Shown here one piece after another: positions 1-8,619 of a DNA stretch of 64,000 bases (positions within the stretch are counted from its first letter, which is position 1; each line of letters opens with the position of its first letter). The stretch comes from Streptomyces sp. NRRL S-455 (GTDB lineage: Bacteria > Actinomycetota > Actinomycetes > Streptomycetales > Streptomycetaceae). The stretch covers positions 62,001-126,000 of the forward strand of contig NZ_JOCT01000019.1 of assembly GCF_000717875.1 (NCBI RefSeq), written 5' to 3'. A model generated the notes under the pieces. The model had not been told where the DNA came from. It made no database searches and was given only the letters and a program-made list of their open reading frames with translations. The position numbers and the translations under genes are program-made.

Positions 1-234
1 TTCCTGGTGCCCGGAGCCTCGGGGACCCTTGAGGCGCTGGACGGCGGCGGGCTGCGGGAGCTGTCCGATGTGCTGGAGGTCCAACTCGCCGAGCCCGGAA
101 GGGCGGTGCGGGCGGCGGGCAGCAACAACGAGTACCTGGGGCACGTGATGGCCGGCGACCCCGGCGGACTCGGGGCCCGCGAGCGGGTCGAGAGCCTGCT
201 GGACGGGTTGCGGGCCGGGCTGGTGATCCGGTGA
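1..234 (+). CDS. ATP-grasp enzyme, C-terminal fragment (cut by window edge)
   Basis: The frame is open from the first base and ends at a TGA at 232-234, so only the last 77 residues are present. The fragment reads like the C-terminal lobe of carboxylate-amine ligases of the ATP-grasp fold: a strand, an acidic-hydrophobic stretch (LSDVLEVQL), the pattern GSNNEYLGHVMA, then a helix ending in LLDGLRAG. In that family this tail packs on the ATP-binding domain. The next gene starts on GTG 231 inside this gene's stop, so the two are translationally coupled and belong to the operon running to 10229. A ligase joining two amino acids would suit the amino-acid enzymes downstream. The catalytic part lies outside the window, so the family call is moderate and the substrate unknown. 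Confidence 0.5.
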   Translation, partial: FLVPGASGTLEALDGGGLRELSDVLEVQLAEPGRAVRAAGSNNEYLGHVMAGDPGGLGARERVESLLDGLRAGLVIR

Positions 235-1130
235 ACGCGCTCATCCGCACGGCATCAGGCACCGCGGCCGAGGCGTGGACCACTCCCGCGGCCCTCGCCG
301 CGCCGCCGACGTGCGGCTCGTACGACGACCTCGTGCGCCGCGTACGCGTGGGCGAACTCGGGCCGGACCCGGGCACGTTCCGCGTCGCCGTCGCCTTCAC
401 CACCCGGCAGGCCGTCCGGCACGACGGGCGCGGCACCGGCTACCGCAACGAGGTGCTCAGCCTGCGCCTCGCCGAGGCCGTCGGCTCCTGCGCGGTCGAG
501 CCCGGGGCGCTGCCGGACAGCGCGGTCGAGGAATGCGTGGGCGCGGACGTGGCCCGACTGCTGGAGCACCCGCTGCCACCGGTACGCGTGGCGGCCCTGG
601 ACGCCTACCTGATGCACGTCCTGCCGCACACCCCGGCCCACGGAGCCGTGCCGGTACCGCTGCCCGCCGGTACGTCCCTCGAGAAGTCCCGCGCCCGGGC
701 CACGGCCGTCGTCGGCCTGCTCGACCTGCCCCCGGGCACCACCGTGCTCGTCGTGGGCGTGGTCAACTCCCTTCTGGAGGAGCTCCGTTCACGCGATCTG
801 CGCTACGTCCCCTGCGATCTCAAGGGAGGCGAGACCGAGTGGGGCGAGCCGGTCGTCGCCGACGCGCTCGCCGCGGCCGGCCGCTGTGACGCGCTGCTCG
901 TCTCCGGCATGACCCTGGGCAACGGCACCTTCGAACCCCTGCGACGGCACGCCCTCACGCACGGCAAGCGGCTGGTGATGTTCGCCCAGACCGGAAGCGC
1001 CGTCCTGCCGCGCTTCCTCGGGCAGGGCGTCAGCGCGGTGTGCGCGGAGCCGTACCCGTTCTTCTGGCTCGACGGCGGGCCCGGCGTCGTCCACCGGTAC
1101 GACGGCTCCGGTCCGGGAGGCGAGCGATGA
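231..1130 (+). CDS. DUF364/DUF4213-type Rossmann-like protein (putative heavy-metal chelation family)
   Basis: A 299-residue soluble protein with no signal peptide or membrane segment. The N-terminal half resembles the enolase-N-like DUF4213 part. The C-terminal half has a Rossmann-like strand-turn (VLVVGVVNSLLEEL), a second strand (CDALLVSGMTLGNGTFEPL) and LVMFAQTGSAVLP, matching the DUF364 layout. This family has been labelled putative heavy-metal chelation because its genes lie near metal transport genes; no enzymatic reaction is established that I know of. GTG 231 overlaps the upstream stop, and the gene ends in an ATGA overlap with the PLP enzyme. Its place between an ATP-grasp ligase and amino-acid enzymes, with an ABC importer downstream, fits metal-ligand biosynthesis or handling. 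Family call moderate; role inferred from context only. Confidence 0.55.
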   Translation: MNALIRTASGTAAEAWTTPAALAAPPTCGSYDDLVRRVRVGELGPDPGTFRVAVAFTTRQAVRHDGRGTGYRNEVLSLRLAEAVGSCAVEPGALPDSAVEECVGADVARLLEHPLPPVRVAALDAYLMHVLPHTPAHGAVPVPLPAGTSLEKSRARATAVVGLLDLPPGTTVLVVGVVNSLLEELRSRDLRYVPCDLKGGETEWGEPVVADALAAAGRCDALLVSGMTLGNGTFEPLRRHALTHGKRLVMFAQTGSAVLPRFLGQGVSAVCAEPYPFFWLDGGPGVVHRYDGSGPGGER

Positions 1131-2215
1131 CCGCGACCGCGCTCCGGCCGGCCGCACGACGGGAACTGCTCTCCCTGGTCGGCCGTACCCCACTGGCCCG
1201 GATCACCGCGGACCTGCCCGGCCCGCACCCCGGCTTCTGGGCCAAGCTCGAAGGGCTCGCGGCCGGCGGGATGAAGGCCCGGGCCGCCGTGTCCATGCTG
1301 CTCGGCGCCCGCGAGCGCGGCGAACTGCTGCCCGGCGCCCCCGTGGTGGAGTCCACCTCCGGCACCCTCGGCATCGGCCTCGCCTTCGCCGGACAGGCCC
1401 TCGGCCACCCGATCGTGCTGGTCGGCGACAGCGAACTGGAACCGTCCATGCGGCAGTTGCTGCGCGCGCACGGAGTCAGGCTGGAGATCGTCGACCGGCC
1501 GGCCCAGCCCGGTGGCTGGCAGGCCGCCCGCCTCGCCCGGCTGCGGGAGCTGCTCGCCGAACTGCCTGGCGCCTACTGGCCCGACCAGTACAACAACCCC
1601 GACAACACCGCCGGTTACGCCTCCCTGGCCGCCGAACTCGCCGTCCAGCTCGACCACCTCGACATCCTGGTGTGCAGCGTCGGCACCGGCGGGCACAGTG
1701 CGGGCATCATCGGTCCGCTGCGGCGGCACTGGCCGGCCCTGCGGCTCATCGGCGTCGACGCCACCGGCTCCACCATCTTCGGCCAGCCCGCCCGGCCCCG
1801 CCTGATGCGCGGCCTGGGCAGCAGCATCCACCCGCGCAACGTCGCCTACGACGCCTTCGACGAGGTCCACTGGGTCGGCCCCGCGGAGGCCGTGGACAGC
1901 TGCCGCGCCCTGGCTCGCGGCGCCTTCGTCAGCGGCGGCTGGAGCACCGGAGCCGCCGCCCGGGTCGCCGCCTGGGCGTCCCGCGTCCATCCCGGAGCGG
2001 TCGTCGCCACCGTCTTCCCCGACGGCCCGCACCGCTACCTCGGCACGGTCTACGACGACGACTTCACCACCGCCCACGGCCTCGACCCGTCCACCGCGGC
2101 CTCCCGGCCCGTCGAGATACCGCACCCGCACGCGGCGGAAGCCGCCGGCTGGGCCCGCTGCACCCGGGTCGGCGACCCGCTCGCCGCCCCCGCCCCCCAG
2201 GAAGAGAGCTCGTGA
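1127..2215 (+). CDS. PLP-dependent cysteine-synthase-family enzyme
   Basis: A 362-residue fold-type II PLP enzyme. The N-terminal block LLSLVGRTPLARI and the context GGMKARAAVSML hold the Schiff-base lysine (about K50; classical enzymes have GSVKDR). STSGTLGIGLAFAG is the phosphate-cup/substrate loop, and VGTGGHSAGI is the glycine-rich PLP phosphate loop. Family members add a nucleophile to a PLP-bound aminoacrylate made from O-acetyl- or O-phosphoserine. Relatives in metallophore pathways (SbnA, the EDDS and aspergillomarasmine routes) use an amine instead of sulfide to build 2,3-diaminopropionate-type units. The unusual MKARAA loop and the operon suggest a specialised role rather than cysteine supply. 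The start is ATG 1127 in the ATGA overlap, not the upstream in-frame codon at 1040 that would overlap the preceding gene heavily. Confidence 0.8.
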   Translation: MTATALRPAARRELLSLVGRTPLARITADLPGPHPGFWAKLEGLAAGGMKARAAVSMLLGARERGELLPGAPVVESTSGTLGIGLAFAGQALGHPIVLVGDSELEPSMRQLLRAHGVRLEIVDRPAQPGGWQAARLARLRELLAELPGAYWPDQYNNPDNTAGYASLAAELAVQLDHLDILVCSVGTGGHSAGIIGPLRRHWPALRLIGVDATGSTIFGQPARPRLMRGLGSSIHPRNVAYDAFDEVHWVGPAEAVDSCRALARGAFVSGGWSTGAAARVAAWASRVHPGAVVATVFPDGPHRYLGTVYDDDFTTAHGLDPSTAASRPVEIPHPHAAEAAGWARCTRVGDPLAAPAPQEESS

Positions 2216-3264
2216 AGTCCACCCTGCGCACCGTACGACTCGAACTCGCCGAGCCGCTGCGCATCTCCCGTTCCACCATGGCCGCACGCGACGCCGTGTG
2301 GCTGACCGTCGAACACGACGGGCTGCGCGGCCACGGCGAAGCCGTCACTAGCGTGTACCAGAAACTCGGCACCGAGACGCTGCTGCGGCTCCTCACCGCC
2401 GTCGACCTGGGCCGCTTCGCCGCTCCGGAGAGCGCCCTGGAGGCCCTGCGGGCGGAGGAGAAGCCCTTCGGCGACGTGCCGCCCGCGGTCACCGCCACCG
2501 TCGAGGCGGCGCTGCTCGACCTGACCGGCAAGCGCGCGGGCGTCCCCGTGCACCGTCTCCTCGGAGCCACCGTGCCGCCCGTCGCCGCCACCGCCCGCAC
2601 CATCGGCATCACCGCCCTGAGCCGCGCGGCGGCCGAGGCCCGCCGGCTCGCCGCGAGCGGTTTTCAGGTCATCAAGGTCAAGGCGGGCGCCCCCGACCCC
2701 GAGGAGGACGTCGAGCGCGTCCGCGTCATCCGGGACGCCGCCCCCCGCGCCCGGCTCCTCCTCGACCCCAACGGCGCCTGGACCCCGGCTCAGGCGGACG
2801 CCCTGCTGCCGCGTTTCGCCGGCCTCGGCGTGGAAGCCGTCGAGCAGCCCGTCGCCCCCGGGGACCCGGAGGCGCTGGCCGCCCTCGCGGAGCGCGCACC
2901 GCTGCCCGTCATCGCCGACGAGGACGCCGTCGGGCTGGACGACGTCCGCCGCCTCGCCGGACGCGTCCACGGCGTCAACGTCAAGCTCGCCAAGTGCGGC
3001 GGAGTGCACGCCGCCCTGCGCATCGCCGAGTCCGTCGAGGGCAGCGGCACCGAGCTGATGCTCGGCTGCCTGACCGCCAGCAGCCTCGGACTCGCCCCCG
3101 CCGTCCACCTGGCCGACCGGGCCCGCTGGACCGACCTCGACGGGCACCTGCTGCTCGCCCACGACCCGTGGACCGGGATCGGCGGCACCGACGGCGTCGT
3201 ACGGACGACCGGCCGTCCCGGCCTGGGTGTCGAGGAGGTGGTGGTCCGTGAGGACGTGGCATGA
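2212..3264 (+). CDS. Enolase-superfamily dipeptide epimerase-like enzyme
   Basis: A 350-residue member of the muconate-lactonizing/L-Ala-D/L-Glu epimerase branch. The barrel carries the K-x-K acid/base motif (VIKVKAG, about K155 and K157), three metal-ligand strands (LLLDPNGAW, VEAVEQPV, LPVIADEDAV) and the opposite-face lysine in VNVKLAKCGG. All expected catalytic residues are there, so an active enzyme is likely. Family members epimerise the alpha carbon of amino-acid residues, often in dipeptides, which suits the ATP-grasp ligase upstream. GTG 2212 forms a GTGA overlap with the PLP gene. N-succinylamino-acid racemase or o-succinylbenzoate synthase activity cannot be excluded from motifs alone. 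Confidence 0.8.
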   Translation: MKSTLRTVRLELAEPLRISRSTMAARDAVWLTVEHDGLRGHGEAVTSVYQKLGTETLLRLLTAVDLGRFAAPESALEALRAEEKPFGDVPPAVTATVEAALLDLTGKRAGVPVHRLLGATVPPVAATARTIGITALSRAAAEARRLAASGFQVIKVKAGAPDPEEDVERVRVIRDAAPRARLLLDPNGAWTPAQADALLPRFAGLGVEAVEQPVAPGDPEALAALAERAPLPVIADEDAVGLDDVRRLAGRVHGVNVKLAKCGGVHAALRIAESVEGSGTELMLGCLTASSLGLAPAVHLADRARWTDLDGHLLLAHDPWTGIGGTDGVVRTTGRPGLGVEEVVVREDVA

Positions 3265-4483
3265 GATGCGGCGCTTCCCGCTCGCCGTGCGGCTGCTGCT
3301 GGTCAACCAGCTCGGGGTCAACACCGGCTTTTACCTGCTCATCCCCTACCTCGCCACCCACCTCACCGAGAACCTGGGCCTCTCGGCCGCGGTCGTCGGC
3401 ATCGTGCTCGGCGTCCGCAACCTCAGCCAGCAGGGCCTGTTCATCATCGGCGGCTCCGCCTCCGACCGGCTCGGCGCGCGGGGCGTCATCATCGCCGGAT
3501 GCGCCCTGCGCACCCTCGGCTTCGCGCTGTTCGCGCTCGGCGACGGACTGGCGGTGCTGCTCGCGGCCTCCGTGCTCAGCGGCGTGGCCGGGGCCCTGTT
3601 CAACCCGGCCGTGCGGGCGTACCTCGCCCAGGAGGCGGGGGAGAACAGGGCCGAGGCGTTCGCCCTGTTCAACGTGTTCGCCACGACCGGCGCGCTGCTC
3701 GGACCGCTGCTCGGCAGCGTTCTGCTCCTCGTCGACTTCCGTACGTCCGCGCTGACCGCCGCCGGGATCTTCGCGGTGCTCACCGTGGCGCAGGCCCTCG
3801 TCCTGCCCGCGCGGAAGGCCGCGCCGAGCGGCGGAGGCGTCCTCGGGGACTGGCGTGAGGTGCTCGGCAACCGGGCGTTCCTGGCCTTCGCGCTCGCCAT
3901 GGTCGGCATGTTCACCCTGGAGAACCAGCTGTATCTGCTCCTGCCGACCGGGGCGAGGGAGGCCACCGGCTGGGACGGGGCGGCGGGCCTCGTCTTCCTC
4001 GTCGGTACGGTGGCCAACCTGACGCTGCAGCTGCGGATCACCAGGAGCCTCAAGACCCGTGGCAGCAGGGGGCGTTGGATCGCCGTCGGGCTCGTGGTGA
4101 TGGGGCTGGCCTTCCTGCCGCCGGCCTTCGATCCGGGCGCGGTGCCCGTCCTGGCCGGTGCCCTGCTGCTCTACGTCGGCATCATGGTCGCCCAGCCGTT
4201 CGTGATGGAGCTGATCCCCGGCTTCGGCCGCCCCGAGCTGACCGGCACCTACTTCGGGATCTTCTACGTCGTCTCGGGTATCGCCGCGGCCCTCGGCAAC
4301 ACCGCCGTCGGCTGGGCCATGGACGCCGGGCAGCACGGCACCGCATGGCTGCCCTGGGTGTGCTGCGCCCTCTTCGGCCTTTCCTCCGCGCTCGGTGTGG
4401 CCTGGCTGCACCGGCTCGGCGCCCTGCCCGTGAGCCCCGCTCCCGACGCCACCGCCCCGGCGGGGGAGAGGAGCAAGGTGTGA
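3248..4483 (+). CDS. MFS transporter, probable exporter
   Basis: About 411 residues with roughly twelve hydrophobic segments and MFS signatures: GVRNLSQQGLFIIGGSASDRLGARG between helices 2 and 3 is a variant of the GxxxDRxGRR loop, and the central loop near residue 200 is basic. The start is GTG 3248, preceded by GAGGAGG at good spacing; GTG 3227 would place the Shine-Dalgarno inside the coding region, and ATG 3266 is a weaker choice. The gene overlaps the epimerase end and ends in a GTGA overlap with the methyltransferase. MFS proteins of this general type export small molecules, and the staphylopine system uses one (CntE) beside a peptide/nickel-type ABC importer. Here it probably exports the operon product; direction is inferred. 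Confidence 0.82.
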   Translation: MRTWHEMRRFPLAVRLLLVNQLGVNTGFYLLIPYLATHLTENLGLSAAVVGIVLGVRNLSQQGLFIIGGSASDRLGARGVIIAGCALRTLGFALFALGDGLAVLLAASVLSGVAGALFNPAVRAYLAQEAGENRAEAFALFNVFATTGALLGPLLGSVLLLVDFRTSALTAAGIFAVLTVAQALVLPARKAAPSGGGVLGDWREVLGNRAFLAFALAMVGMFTLENQLYLLLPTGAREATGWDGAAGLVFLVGTVANLTLQLRITRSLKTRGSRGRWIAVGLVVMGLAFLPPAFDPGAVPVLAGALLLYVGIMVAQPFVMELIPGFGRPELTGTYFGIFYVVSGIAAALGNTAVGWAMDAGQHGTAWLPWVCCALFGLSSALGVAWLHRLGALPVSPAPDATAPAGERSKV

Positions 4484-5271
4484 CCAGCGGCAACCTGCTC
4501 ACCGACCACCCGGAGCTGTACGAGGCCCGCTTCCCCGACGCCGAGCGGCTGGCCGCGCGGTGGGCGGAGGACTGCCTGCGCCGCCACGGGGCCGGGCCGC
4601 GCGTGCTGGACATGGGCTGCGGCACCGGCCGCGACGCCGCCGCCCTGCACGCGGCCGGCCGGACCGTGACCGGCGCCGACCTGTCCGAGACGATGCTCGC
4701 CCACGCCCGCACCCACCACCCCGGCCCGCGGTACGCCCGCGCAGACCTGCACGCCTTCGATCTGGGCCGCGACGCCTTCGACGCGGTCGTCTGCCTGGAC
4801 AGCTCCCTGCTGTACTGCCACACCAACGACCAGCTCGACGGCTTCCTCGCCTCCTGCCGCCACGCCCTCGCGCCGGGCGGTCTGCTGGTCGCCGAGATGC
4901 GCAACGGCGCGTACTTCCTGGGGCGTACGGATCTGCTCGACCGGCCCGCCGTGGACGAGTTCACCTGGCGGGGCACGGCCTACAGGTCCCGGACGACCCT
5001 CGCCGTGGACCGCACCGACCAGCTCCTGCGCCGTACCCGCGTCTGGACCACGGACGACGAAGCCCCGCCCGTCGAACAGCACTCCGCCTGGCGGCTGCTG
5101 TTTCCCCACGAGCTGCGGCACTTCCTCACCGGCCACGGCTTCGAGCCGCTCGAACTCCACGACGGCCCCGGCCCCCGCACCGAACCGCCCTGGCAGGAGG
5201 ACCGGTTGCCCGGCCGGACGACCGACGGCGACCGGCTGCACCTCGTCGCGCGCCTCCCGCACACCCACTGA
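4480..5271 (+). CDS. Class I SAM-dependent methyltransferase
   Basis: A 263-residue Rossmann methyltransferase. Motif I is VLDMGCGTGRDAAAL, followed by the acidic end of strand 2 (VTGADLSETML), motif II/III FDAVVCLDSSLLY and the post-III strand LAPGGLLVAEMRNG. The C-terminal half, with many aromatic and charged residues (WRLLFPHELRHFL), is typical of small-molecule methyltransferases. Start GTG 4480 overlaps the MFS stop. It is followed after 17 bases by the substrate-binding lipoprotein gene. A role in N- or O-methylating the operon product is plausible; the methyl acceptor cannot be read from sequence. Confidence 0.8.
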   Translation: MTSGNLLTDHPELYEARFPDAERLAARWAEDCLRRHGAGPRVLDMGCGTGRDAAALHAAGRTVTGADLSETMLAHARTHHPGPRYARADLHAFDLGRDAFDAVVCLDSSLLYCHTNDQLDGFLASCRHALAPGGLLVAEMRNGAYFLGRTDLLDRPAVDEFTWRGTAYRSRTTLAVDRTDQLLRRTRVWTTDDEAPPVEQHSAWRLLFPHELRHFLTGHGFEPLELHDGPGPRTEPPWQEDRLPGRTTDGDRLHLVARLPHTH

Positions 5272-5288
5272 CACCCGAAGGACCAGCC

Positions 5289-6854
5289 ATGCACCACGAA
5301 CTCCTTCCCGGCCTGCGCCGCCGGGGTTTCCTCACCGCCACCACCGGCGCTGCCGCCCTCGCCCTCGTCGGCTGCGGCACCGGCACCGACGACAAGGCGG
5401 ACAGCGGCAGCGGAAAGCCGAAGCGCGGCGGACGGCTGCGCGCCGCCTTCGCCGGAGGCGGCGCGAGCGAGACCCTCGACCCGCACCTGGCCAACCTCTT
5501 CGCCGACGTCGCCCGCGCCAAGGCCCTCTACGACAAACTCGCCGACTACGACGCCGACCTCTCCGCCCGGCCCCGCCTCGCCGAGAAGTGGGAGCCGAAC
5601 AAGACCCTCGACCGCTGGCGGGTCACCCTGCGCCGGGCCACCTTCCACGACGGCAGGCCGGTCACCGCGAAGGACGTCCTCCACAGCTACCGCCGCATCG
5701 CCGACCCGAAGCGGGCCTTCCGCGCCAAGGCGTCCCTGGAACCCATCGACCTCGACGCCAGCCGTGCCACCGGCGAACGGAGCATCGAGTTCGTCCTCAA
5801 GCGCCCCACGGCCGAATTCCCCAACGTCCTGGCGGCGTTCGGCGCGTACATCGTCCCCGAGGACGCGGCCGACTTCGACCGCAAGCCGATCGGCTCCGGC
5901 CCCTTCCGCCTCACCTCCTTCGCGCCCGGCCGCTCCGCCGTCTTCCGCCGCTACGAGGACTACTGGGACGGCGCCCCGCACCTCGACGAGCTCGAACTCG
6001 TCGTCGCCAACGAGGAGTCCGCCCGCGTCAACGCCCTCCTCGCCGGCCAGGTCGAGTACGCGCACGAACTCAACCCCACCACCGCCCGCGCCCACGAGGG
6101 CCGGGGCCAGATCGAGATCGTGCGGCTGCGGAACAGCGCCATGCAGGCGTTCTGCATGAAGACCGACCGGCCGCCCTTCGACGACAAACGGGTCCGCGAG
6201 GCGTTCTTCCTCATCGCCGACCGCCGCGAACTCGTCGACGGTGCCCTCTCCGGCGCGGGCGAGATCGGCAACGACCTGTTCGGCAAGGGCTACGAGTACT
6301 ACGCCGACGGACTGCCCCAGCGCGAACAGGACCTCGACCGCGCCCGTGCCCTGCTGCGGCGGGCCGGCGCGGAGAAACTGAAGGTCACCCTGGACACCTC
6401 GGCCGTCGCCGCCGGCTTCACGGAGGCCGCGAGCATCTTCCGCGACCAAGCCGCCAAGGCCGGCGTCACGATCGACGTGAAGACGGGCAGCAAGGACTCG
6501 TACTGGAGCGACGTCCTCGACGGCGGCACCCTGTGCTGCTACCGCTCCGGCGCCATGCCCATCGAGGCCCACATCTCGCAGCGGCTGCTCACCGACTCCA
6601 CCACCAACGCCACCCACTGGCGGCACAAGGACTTCGACGCCCTCTACCAGCAGGCGCAGTCCACCCGCGACAGGACCGAGCGGGCCGCCGTCTACGAGCG
6701 GATGCAGCGCCGCCTGCACACCGAGGGCGGCTTCCTGGTCTGGGGCTTCGCCGACTGGATCCTCGGAACGGCCCGCAACGTCAGGGGAGTCGAGACCAAG
6801 GCCCCCGCCAACACCCTCGACTGGGCACGCTTCGACAAGGTGTGGCTCACGTGA
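5289..6854 (+). CDS. ABC transporter substrate-binding lipoprotein, peptide/nickel family (SBP family 5)
   Basis: A 521-residue precursor. The N-terminus RRRGFLTATTGAAAL has a twin-arginine-like motif, a hydrophobic stretch and the lipobox ALVGCG, so it is probably a Tat-exported lipoprotein anchored outside the membrane. The mature part has the family-5 pattern: ETLDPHLANLFADVARAKALYDKL, then FHDGRPVTAKDVLHSYRRI, IGSGPFRLTSF and VREAFFLIADRRELVDG. Proteins of this family (DppA, NikA, CntA) bind peptides, nickel complexes or metallophores. The permease genes follow directly with a GTGA overlap. In this operon the probable ligand is the exported product or its metal complex; a plain dipeptide role is the alternative. 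Confidence 0.87.
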   Translation: MHHELLPGLRRRGFLTATTGAAALALVGCGTGTDDKADSGSGKPKRGGRLRAAFAGGGASETLDPHLANLFADVARAKALYDKLADYDADLSARPRLAEKWEPNKTLDRWRVTLRRATFHDGRPVTAKDVLHSYRRIADPKRAFRAKASLEPIDLDASRATGERSIEFVLKRPTAEFPNVLAAFGAYIVPEDAADFDRKPIGSGPFRLTSFAPGRSAVFRRYEDYWDGAPHLDELELVVANEESARVNALLAGQVEYAHELNPTTARAHEGRGQIEIVRLRNSAMQAFCMKTDRPPFDDKRVREAFFLIADRRELVDGALSGAGEIGNDLFGKGYEYYADGLPQREQDLDRARALLRRAGAEKLKVTLDTSAVAAGFTEAASIFRDQAAKAGVTIDVKTGSKDSYWSDVLDGGTLCCYRSGAMPIEAHISQRLLTDSTTNATHWRHKDFDALYQQAQSTRDRTERAAVYERMQRRLHTEGGFLVWGFADWILGTARNVRGVETKAPANTLDWARFDKVWLT

Positions 6855-7795
6855 GACGGTTCGTCGTCCGGCGGCTGCTCCTCGGTCTCGCCCAGACCGT
6901 GGCCGTGGTCCTGCTGGTCTTCGCGCTCACCGAGGCGCTGCCGGGCGATGCCGCCGTGGCCCTCGCCGGTGACCAGCCCGACCCCGCGCGCATCGCGGCG
7001 ATCCGCGAAACCCTGGGCCTGGACCGGCCGGCGTACGAACGCCTGGCGGAGTGGGCCGCGGGCCTGCCGCACGGCGACTTCGGCACCTCGCTCACCTCCG
7101 GCCGCCCGGTGGCCCGGTACATCACCGACGGCTTCGGCCCGAGCCTGCTGCTGGCCGCGCTCACCCTGGCCCTGCTCGTCCCGCTCGGCTTCGGACTCGG
7201 CGTGCTCGCCGCCCGCCACGAAGGGCGGCCGGTCGACCGGCTGGTCAGCGCCGTGACGCTCGCCGTGTACGCCGTCCCCGAGTTCGCCCTCGGGGTGCTG
7301 CTGGTGACGGTGTTCGCCCTGAAGCTGGCCTGGCTGCCGCCGACAGCGGTCGGCTACGGGACGGACCTGCTCTCCCACCCGGCCGTGCTGGTCCTGCCGG
7401 TGCTGCTCCTGCTGTCCCGACCGGTGTGCTCCCTGTCCCGGCTGGTCCGGGCCGGCATGGTCGAGGCGCTCGCCTCGCCCTACGCGGCCCACGCCCGCCG
7501 CTACGGCGTCCCCGGCGCCCGCGTCCGCTACGCCCACGCGCTGCCGGCCGCCCTCGCCCCGGCCGTCCAGCAACTCGCCCGGACCATCGACTGGCTGCTG
7601 TGCGGGGTCATCGTCGTGGAGGCGCTCTTCGTGATCCCCGGCCTCGGGACGGTCCTCCTCAACGCGGTCGCCGAGCGGGACGTGCCGGTGGTGCAGGGGC
7701 TGGCCGTGGTCTTCGGCGTGCTGACCGTCGTCCTCAACCTGGGCGCGGACGTGGTGGCGTACCGGCTGACGCCGAGGGCGGGGGTGGCGGCATGA
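6851..7795 (+). CDS. ABC transporter permease, DppB/NikB type
   Basis: A 314-residue inner-membrane permease with about six transmembrane segments. The N-terminus VRRFVVRRLLLGLAQTVAVV is the usual first helix of DppB/OppB-type permeases, followed by the LPGDAAVALAGDQPD periplasmic start and LGLDRPAYERLAEW. The cytoplasmic coupling loop reads LVRAGMVEALASPYAAHARRYGVPGARV, corresponding to the EAA motif that contacts the ATPase. GTG 6851 overlaps the lipoprotein stop, and an ATGA overlap leads into the second permease. It forms the heterodimeric channel with the product of 7792-8619. Confidence 0.88.
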   Translation: MRRFVVRRLLLGLAQTVAVVLLVFALTEALPGDAAVALAGDQPDPARIAAIRETLGLDRPAYERLAEWAAGLPHGDFGTSLTSGRPVARYITDGFGPSLLLAALTLALLVPLGFGLGVLAARHEGRPVDRLVSAVTLAVYAVPEFALGVLLVTVFALKLAWLPPTAVGYGTDLLSHPAVLVLPVLLLLSRPVCSLSRLVRAGMVEALASPYAAHARRYGVPGARVRYAHALPAALAPAVQQLARTIDWLLCGVIVVEALFVIPGLGTVLLNAVAERDVPVVQGLAVVFGVLTVVLNLGADVVAYRLTPRAGVAA

Positions 7796-8619
7796 CACCC
7801 CCACTCGTGTCGGCGCGCCCTGCCGGCCGTCACCTGCTCGGCCTCGCCATGGTCGCCGTGCCCTTGGCCATCGCTCTCCTCGGACCGCTCCTCGCCGGCG
7901 CCCCGGGCCCCCGCGGTGCCTCCTTCACCCTCGGCGACGGCCACTGGCTCGGCACCGACTTCGTGGGCCGGGACGTCTGGCAGCAGGTGCTGCGCGGCGG
8001 TCGTACCGTCGTACTGACCGCGCTCGCCGCGACGGCCCTCGCCTACCTCGTGGCCCTGCCCGCCGGACTCGTCGGGGCGCTCACCCACCGGCGTCCGCTG
8101 GAGGAACTGCTGATGCGGCCCCTTGACGTGCTGCTGGCCGTACCGTCGCTGCTGCTGATCCTGCTGGTGGCGTCCGTGTTCCCGCCGGGTGCCACCGGCC
8201 TCGCGCTGCTGGTGGCGCTGGTGAACGTGCCCGACGCCGCCCGGATCGTACGGGCCGCGGCGGCCGAGGCGGCGGCCCGGCCCGCGGTGGAGGCGCTGCG
8301 CATGCAGGGCGAGTCGTGGTGGCGCGTCGCCGTCGGTTACGTCGGCCGCTCGGCGCTGCGCACCCTGGCCGCCGACGCAGGTGTCCGGCTGACCGGCGTG
8401 CTGTACCTGGTGTCGACGGCCGCGTTCCTGGGCGTGGGCGTCGCCCCGGACGCCGCCGACTGGGCGGTCATGATCGACCGCAACCGCACGGGCCTGTTCG
8501 TACAGCCCTGGGCCGTGGTGGTACCCGCGCTGCTGATCGTCGCCCTGACGACGGGCACGAACCTGCTCTTCGACGCCGCGTTGGAGAAGAGCCCGAGAAG
8601 GAAGGGACGGCGACTGTGA
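7792..8619 (+). CDS. ABC transporter permease, DppC/NikC type
   Basis: A 275-residue permease with a first membrane helix near residues 12-33, then the DppC-like segment HWLGTDFVGRDVWQQVLRGGR typical of OppC/DppC/NikC families. The EAA-like loop is AAAEAAARPAVEALRMQGES, and the C-terminus has two hydrophobic helices ending in NLLFDAALE. The start is ATG 7792 in a four-base overlap with the preceding permease; it ends in a GTGA overlap with the ATPase gene. Partner of the DppB-type permease. Slightly shorter than the usual 280-300 residues but with no missing core region. Confidence 0.87.
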   Translation: MTPPLVSARPAGRHLLGLAMVAVPLAIALLGPLLAGAPGPRGASFTLGDGHWLGTDFVGRDVWQQVLRGGRTVVLTALAATALAYLVALPAGLVGALTHRRPLEELLMRPLDVLLAVPSLLLILLVASVFPPGATGLALLVALVNVPDAARIVRAAAAEAAARPAVEALRMQGESWWRVAVGYVGRSALRTLAADAGVRLTGVLYLVSTAAFLGVGVAPDAADWAVMIDRNRTGLFVQPWAVVVPALLIVALTTGTNLLFDAALEKSPRRKGRRL

